A stretch of DNA of 17,956 nt, taken from positions 1 through 17,956 of the forward strand of contig CAMDCZ010000040.1 of NCBI GenBank assembly GCA_945890735.1. Reading direction: 5' to 3'. Numbering within the stretch: position 1 is the stretch's first letter; each line of letters opens with the position of its first letter. The notes below the pieces were generated by a model. The model did no database searches. It saw nothing but the letters and a program-made list of their open reading frames with translations, and was not told the origin of the DNA. A program made the translations under genes and the position numbers. Source of the DNA: Bordetella parapertussis. Lineage in GTDB: Bacteria; Pseudomonadota; Gammaproteobacteria; Burkholderiales; Burkholderiaceae_C. Below are positions 15,215-17,956 of the stretch, one piece after another.

Positions 15215-16141
15215 TCAGACCCCGAGCATCAACTGCAGGTTCTGCACCGCCGCGCCACTCGCCCCTTTGCCCAGGTTGTCCAGGCGCGCCATCAACACCG
15301 CGTGACCATGGGCCTCGTTGGCAAACACACGCAGCTCCATCCAGTTGGTGTCATTCAAGGCGGTTGCGTCCAGCTTGTGGTCTGGGGTGGGCGGCAACAC
15401 CTTCACACAGGGATTGGCGGGGTCATTGGTTTGGGCGTAGTGCGCTGACAAGGCGGCATGCAAATCAGCCGCAGTCGGTTGGCCAGGCAGGGCAGCCAGA
15501 TGCAAAGGCATCTGCACGATCATGCCTTGTGCAAAGTTGCCCACACTGGGGACAAACAAAGGGCGGCAGGTCAACCCAGTGCAGTGCATGATTTCCGGGA
15601 TGTGCTTGTGCGTCAAGCCCAGGGCATAGGCTTCAAACAAAGGCGCTTGCCCCGCCTCATAGGCTTCGATCATGGCGCGGCCGCCACCCGAATAGCCACT
15701 GACCGAAGGCAGGCTCAAGGGGAAGTCGGGTGGGATCAAGCCAGCATCCAGCAGCGGGCGGATCAATGCAATCGCACCGGTGGCGTAACAACCCGGGTTG
15801 GCGACCCGCTGCGCTTGGCGCACCAGCGCAGCTTGGCCCACAGCCAACTCAGGGAACCCATACACCCAGTCAGATTGGGTGCGGTGCGCGGTCGAGGCGT
15901 CGATGATGCGGGGCTGGTGGTCCGACATGGCGTCGATCATGGCGACCGATTCGCGGGCGGCATCATCATGCAAGCACAGGATCACCAGGTCAACACCCGC
16001 CATCAAGGCGCTTTTGGCCCCCGGGTCCTTGCGAAGCGCCGGATCGATGCGCACCACCTCCACGTGCGGCATCTGCGCCAAACGTTCGCGGATTTGCAGC
16101 CCGGTGGTGCCGGCCTCGCCGTCAATGAAAACCTTTGCCAT
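15215..16141 (-). CDS. argC: N-acetyl-gamma-glutamyl-phosphate reductase, short (type 2) form
   Basis: 308 residues from ATG 16141. It reduces N-acetylglutamyl phosphate to the semialdehyde with NADPH in arginine biosynthesis. The nucleotide-binding start VFIDGEAGTTGLQI and the active-site cysteine Cys118 in NPGCYATG are clear, as are GYSGGGR and HKHIPEI. The length and the GEAGTTG start fit the type 2 subfamily (about 310 residues) rather than the longer type 1. An alternative start is TTG 16159, six residues upstream, which has a strong GGAGG at 6-nt spacing; ATG 16141 has only GAAAG but matches the family N-terminus better. It stands alone on this strand between recX and sucC, away from other arginine genes. 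Confidence 0.93.
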   Translation of the reverse strand: MAKVFIDGEAGTTGLQIRERLAQMPHVEVVRIDPALRKDPGAKSALMAGVDLVILCLHDDAARESVAMIDAMSDHQPRIIDASTAHRTQSDWVYGFPELAVGQAALVRQAQRVANPGCYATGAIALIRPLLDAGLIPPDFPLSLPSVSGYSGGGRAMIEAYEAGQAPLFEAYALGLTHKHIPEIMHCTGLTCRPLFVPSVGNFAQGMIVQMPLHLAALPGQPTAADLHAALSAHYAQTNDPANPCVKVLPPTPDHKLDATALNDTNWMELRVFANEAHGHAVLMARLDNLGKGASGAAVQNLQLMLGV

Positions 16142-16165
16142 GCCATTACTTTCGGTCAAAACAAG

Positions 16166-16170
16166 CCTCC
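16166..16170 (-). promoter_or_regulatory. Strong Shine-Dalgarno favouring a TTG start for argC
   Basis: GGAGG on the minus strand, 6 bases before TTG 16159 and 24 before ATG 16141. It is the best ribosome site in the argC leader and makes the TTG a serious alternative start. Confidence 0.5.
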
Positions 16171-16172
16171 AT

Positions 16173-16191
16173 CAGCGGTGTCAGGCCGCTG
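16173..16191. repeat. 6-bp inverted repeat in the argC leader
   Basis: CAGCGG (16173-16178) and CCGCTG (16186-16191) with a 7-nt loop, ending two bases before the GGAGG ribosome site of argC. A hairpin here could affect argC translation, or the repeat could be an operator. The rest of the argC/sucC gap (to 16316) shows no promoter I would trust. Confidence 0.4.
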
Positions 16192-16316
16192 TCATGTGTG
16201 GGTCTAGAAGTGCTCTTGATGCAGTGCACCATGATACATTTCGTGCCAGTTCAGCCCACACAGGGTTTGAGGCATGGAACCAGCGGCCCCTGCCGTTGAA
16301 TTGAAAGCGAGACTTC

Positions 16317-17480
16317 ATGAAAATCCACGAATACCAAGGCAAGGACATCTTGCGTCAATTTGGTGTGCCCGTGCCACGCGGCATCGCGGCCTTCACGGTG
16401 CAAGAGGCGGTTGAAGCAGCCCAAAAATTGGGTGGCCCGGTCTGGGTGGTTAAAGCTCAAATCCATGCGGGCGGTCGCGGCAAAGGTGGTGGCGTGAAAG
16501 TGGCGAAAAGCATTGACGACGTCAAGCGCTTGGCCTCCGAGATTTTGGGCATGCAGCTCAAAACCCACCAAACAGGGCCTGAGGGCCAAAAAGTGCGTCG
16601 CTTATACATAGAAGACGGCGCAGACATTCAAAAAGAGTACTACGTGTCCTTGGTGACCGACCGTGCCAGCCAAAAAATCGCATTCATCGCGTCCAGCGAA
16701 GGCGGCATGGACATCGAGGAAGTCGCTCACAGCACCCCCGAAAAAATCATCACCGAGCTGATCGACCCGATGACGGGTTTGAGCCAGGCGCAAGCCAAGA
16801 AGATCGCCGACGCGATTGGCCTGCCCGCTGACTCCACTGCACAGGCGGTGGATGTGTTCCAAAAGCTCTACACCTGCTACATGGACACCGACGCGTCCTT
16901 GGTGGAAATCAACCCGCTCAACCGCGACAGCCACGGCAACATCATTGCCTTGGACGCCAAGTTCAATTTCGACAGCAACGCCTTGTTCCGCCACCCCGAG
17001 ATCGTGGCGTTTCGCGACCTTGACGAAGAAGACCCGGCTGAGGTCGAGGCCTCTAAGTTTGATTTGGCCTACATCTCCCTGGACGGCAACATCGGCTGCT
17101 TGGTCAATGGCGCGGGTCTGGCCATGGCGACCATGGACACCATCAAACTGTTTGGCGCAGAGCCCGCCAACTTCCTCGACGTGGGCGGCGGCGCCACCCC
17201 CGAGAAAGTCACCGAAGCGTTCAAGATCATGTTGAAGAACCCCAAAGTCAAAGCGATTTTGGTGAACATCTTTGGCGGCATCATGAAATGCGACACCATC
17301 GCCGACGGCGTGATCACCGCCTGTAAAGCGGTTAACTTGAACGTCCCCTTGGTGGTGCGCATGAAGGGCACCAACGAAGACCTGGGCAAGAAGATGCTGG
17401 CAGAGTCGGGCCTGCCCATCATCAGCGCCGACACCATGGCCGAAGCCGCGCAAGCCGTCGTAGCCGCATTGAAAGCTTGA
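16317..17480 (+). CDS. sucC: Succinyl-CoA ligase (ADP-forming), beta subunit
   Basis: 387 residues, the normal length. With SucD it converts succinyl-CoA, ADP and phosphate to succinate, CoA and ATP in the TCA cycle. The N-terminus MKIHEYQGKDILRQFGVPVP and the ATP-grasp loop AGGRGKGGGVK (51-61) bind nucleotide. YISLDGNIGCLVNGAGLAMATMD near residue 255 and NIFGGIMKCD near 317 belong to the C-terminal domain that contacts SucD and the phosphohistidine loop. The start ATG 16317 has only a weak GAG-type ribosome site. sucD begins 3 bases after the stop, so the two form an operon. Confidence 0.98.
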   Translation: MKIHEYQGKDILRQFGVPVPRGIAAFTVQEAVEAAQKLGGPVWVVKAQIHAGGRGKGGGVKVAKSIDDVKRLASEILGMQLKTHQTGPEGQKVRRLYIEDGADIQKEYYVSLVTDRASQKIAFIASSEGGMDIEEVAHSTPEKIITELIDPMTGLSQAQAKKIADAIGLPADSTAQAVDVFQKLYTCYMDTDASLVEINPLNRDSHGNIIALDAKFNFDSNALFRHPEIVAFRDLDEEDPAEVEASKFDLAYISLDGNIGCLVNGAGLAMATMDTIKLFGAEPANFLDVGGGATPEKVTEAFKIMLKNPKVKAILVNIFGGIMKCDTIADGVITACKAVNLNVPLVVRMKGTNEDLGKKMLAESGLPIISADTMAEAAQAVVAALKA

Positions 17481-17483
17481 ATC

Positions 17484-17956
17484 ATGTCCATCTACATCCA
17501 TAAAGACACCAAGGTCATCACCCAAGGCATCACCGGCAAAACCGGTCAGTTCCACACTGAAAAATGCCAGGAATACGCCAACGGCAAACACTGTTTTGTG
17601 GCGGGTGTGAACCCCAAGAAAGCCGGCGAATCGATTTTCAACATCCCCATTTACGCCTCGGTCAAAGAAGCCGCGCACGAAACAGGCGCCACCGTCTCCG
17701 TGATCTATGTGCCACCTGCTGGCGCGGCAGACGCGATTTGGGAGGCGGTCGAAGCCGACCTGGACTTGGCGATTTGCATCACCGAAGGCATCCCCGTGCG
17801 CGACATGCTGCATGTGCGCAACAAGATGAAGGCCAAGGAAGCCGCGGGCGGCAAACGCACCCTGTTGCTCGGCCCCAACTGCCCTGGTTTGATCACCCCA
17901 GACGAAATCAAGATCGGCATCATGCCTGGCCATATTCACCGCAAAGGCCGCATCGG
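17484..17956 (+). CDS. sucD: Succinyl-CoA ligase, alpha subunit, 5' part only
   Basis: The gene runs off the right edge; about 157 N-terminal residues are visible, of roughly 290 in the family. The ATG at 17484 is 3 bases after the sucC stop, with GAAAG upstream. The CoA-binding Rossmann domain shows VITQGITGKTGQFHTE near the start, GVNPKKAG, then IYVPPAGAADAIWEA, CITEGIPV and LLGPNCPGLI. The phosphorylated active-site histidine would be in the missing C-terminal half. No frameshift is seen in the visible part. Confidence 0.97.
   Translation, partial: MSIYIHKDTKVITQGITGKTGQFHTEKCQEYANGKHCFVAGVNPKKAGESIFNIPIYASVKEAAHETGATVSVIYVPPAGAADAIWEAVEADLDLAICITEGIPVRDMLHVRNKMKAKEAAGGKRTLLLGPNCPGLITPDEIKIGIMPGHIHRKGRI

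Noticed and set aside
16602..17939. A 445-codon open frame on the minus strand across sucC and sucD
   Set aside because: It lies fully antisense to two clear TCA-cycle genes, has His/Gly/Val-rich low-information protein, no family motif, and arises from codon bias on the coding strand.

Overview
The window looks like chromosomal DNA of a betaproteobacterium of the order Burkholderiales, most likely Comamonadaceae or a close relative. This rests on the fairly GC-rich coding style, a marR / recA-recX / sucC-sucD neighbourhood, a birA lacking an N-terminal HTH next to a small membrane protein, and a topB with a long lysine-rich tail. Family assignments are from motif recognition by eye; no database search was run. 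The DNA is almost fully coding: no gene-free stretch exceeds 160 bases, and I see no tRNA, rRNA, CRISPR array, insertion sequence or phage gene.

Layout, left to right. (1) 1-1422: the tail of a YhcG/DUF1016-type PD-(D/E)xK nuclease gene and a complete Mrr-type restriction endonuclease, more AT-rich than the rest; it reads as the edge of a defence island. (2) 1456-5903: topB (leftward) encodes a type IA topoisomerase with two cysteine clusters, a histone-H1-like Lys/Ala/Pro tail and a terminal SWIB domain. It diverges from a SET-domain lysine methyltransferase gene, which runs into birA and a 61-residue membrane protein. The topB/SET gap holds a 27-nt perfectly alternating pyrimidine-purine tract. 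(3) 5905-9835: a ferric-iron ABC importer, with binding protein and permease leftward and the ATPase divergent. There is a Fur-box-like site plus a hairpin before the binding protein gene, and an 11+11 bp perfect inverted repeat in the permease/ATPase promoter region. (4) 9828-12844: a leftward cluster of OmpR-type response regulator, TctE-like histidine kinase and an exported hydratase-family protein. (5) 12932-15198: a leftward marR-type regulator diverging from recA-recX; the shared promoter region has a LexA-type SOS box overlapping both predicted promoters. (6) 15215-17956: a short-type argC (leftward), then sucC and the start of sucD.

How they work together: recA-recX (overlapping by 4 nt) is the SOS recombination unit, sucCD is the TCA-cycle succinyl-CoA ligase, and the three importer genes form one Fe(III) uptake system. 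The regulator and kinase form a two-component pair that probably controls or is co-expressed with the periplasmic hydratase-like protein. The most unusual combination is the eukaryote-like pairing of a SWIB-tailed, H1-like topoisomerase with a neighbouring SET methyltransferase. I propose, as inference only, that the topoisomerase tail is the methyltransferase's substrate.
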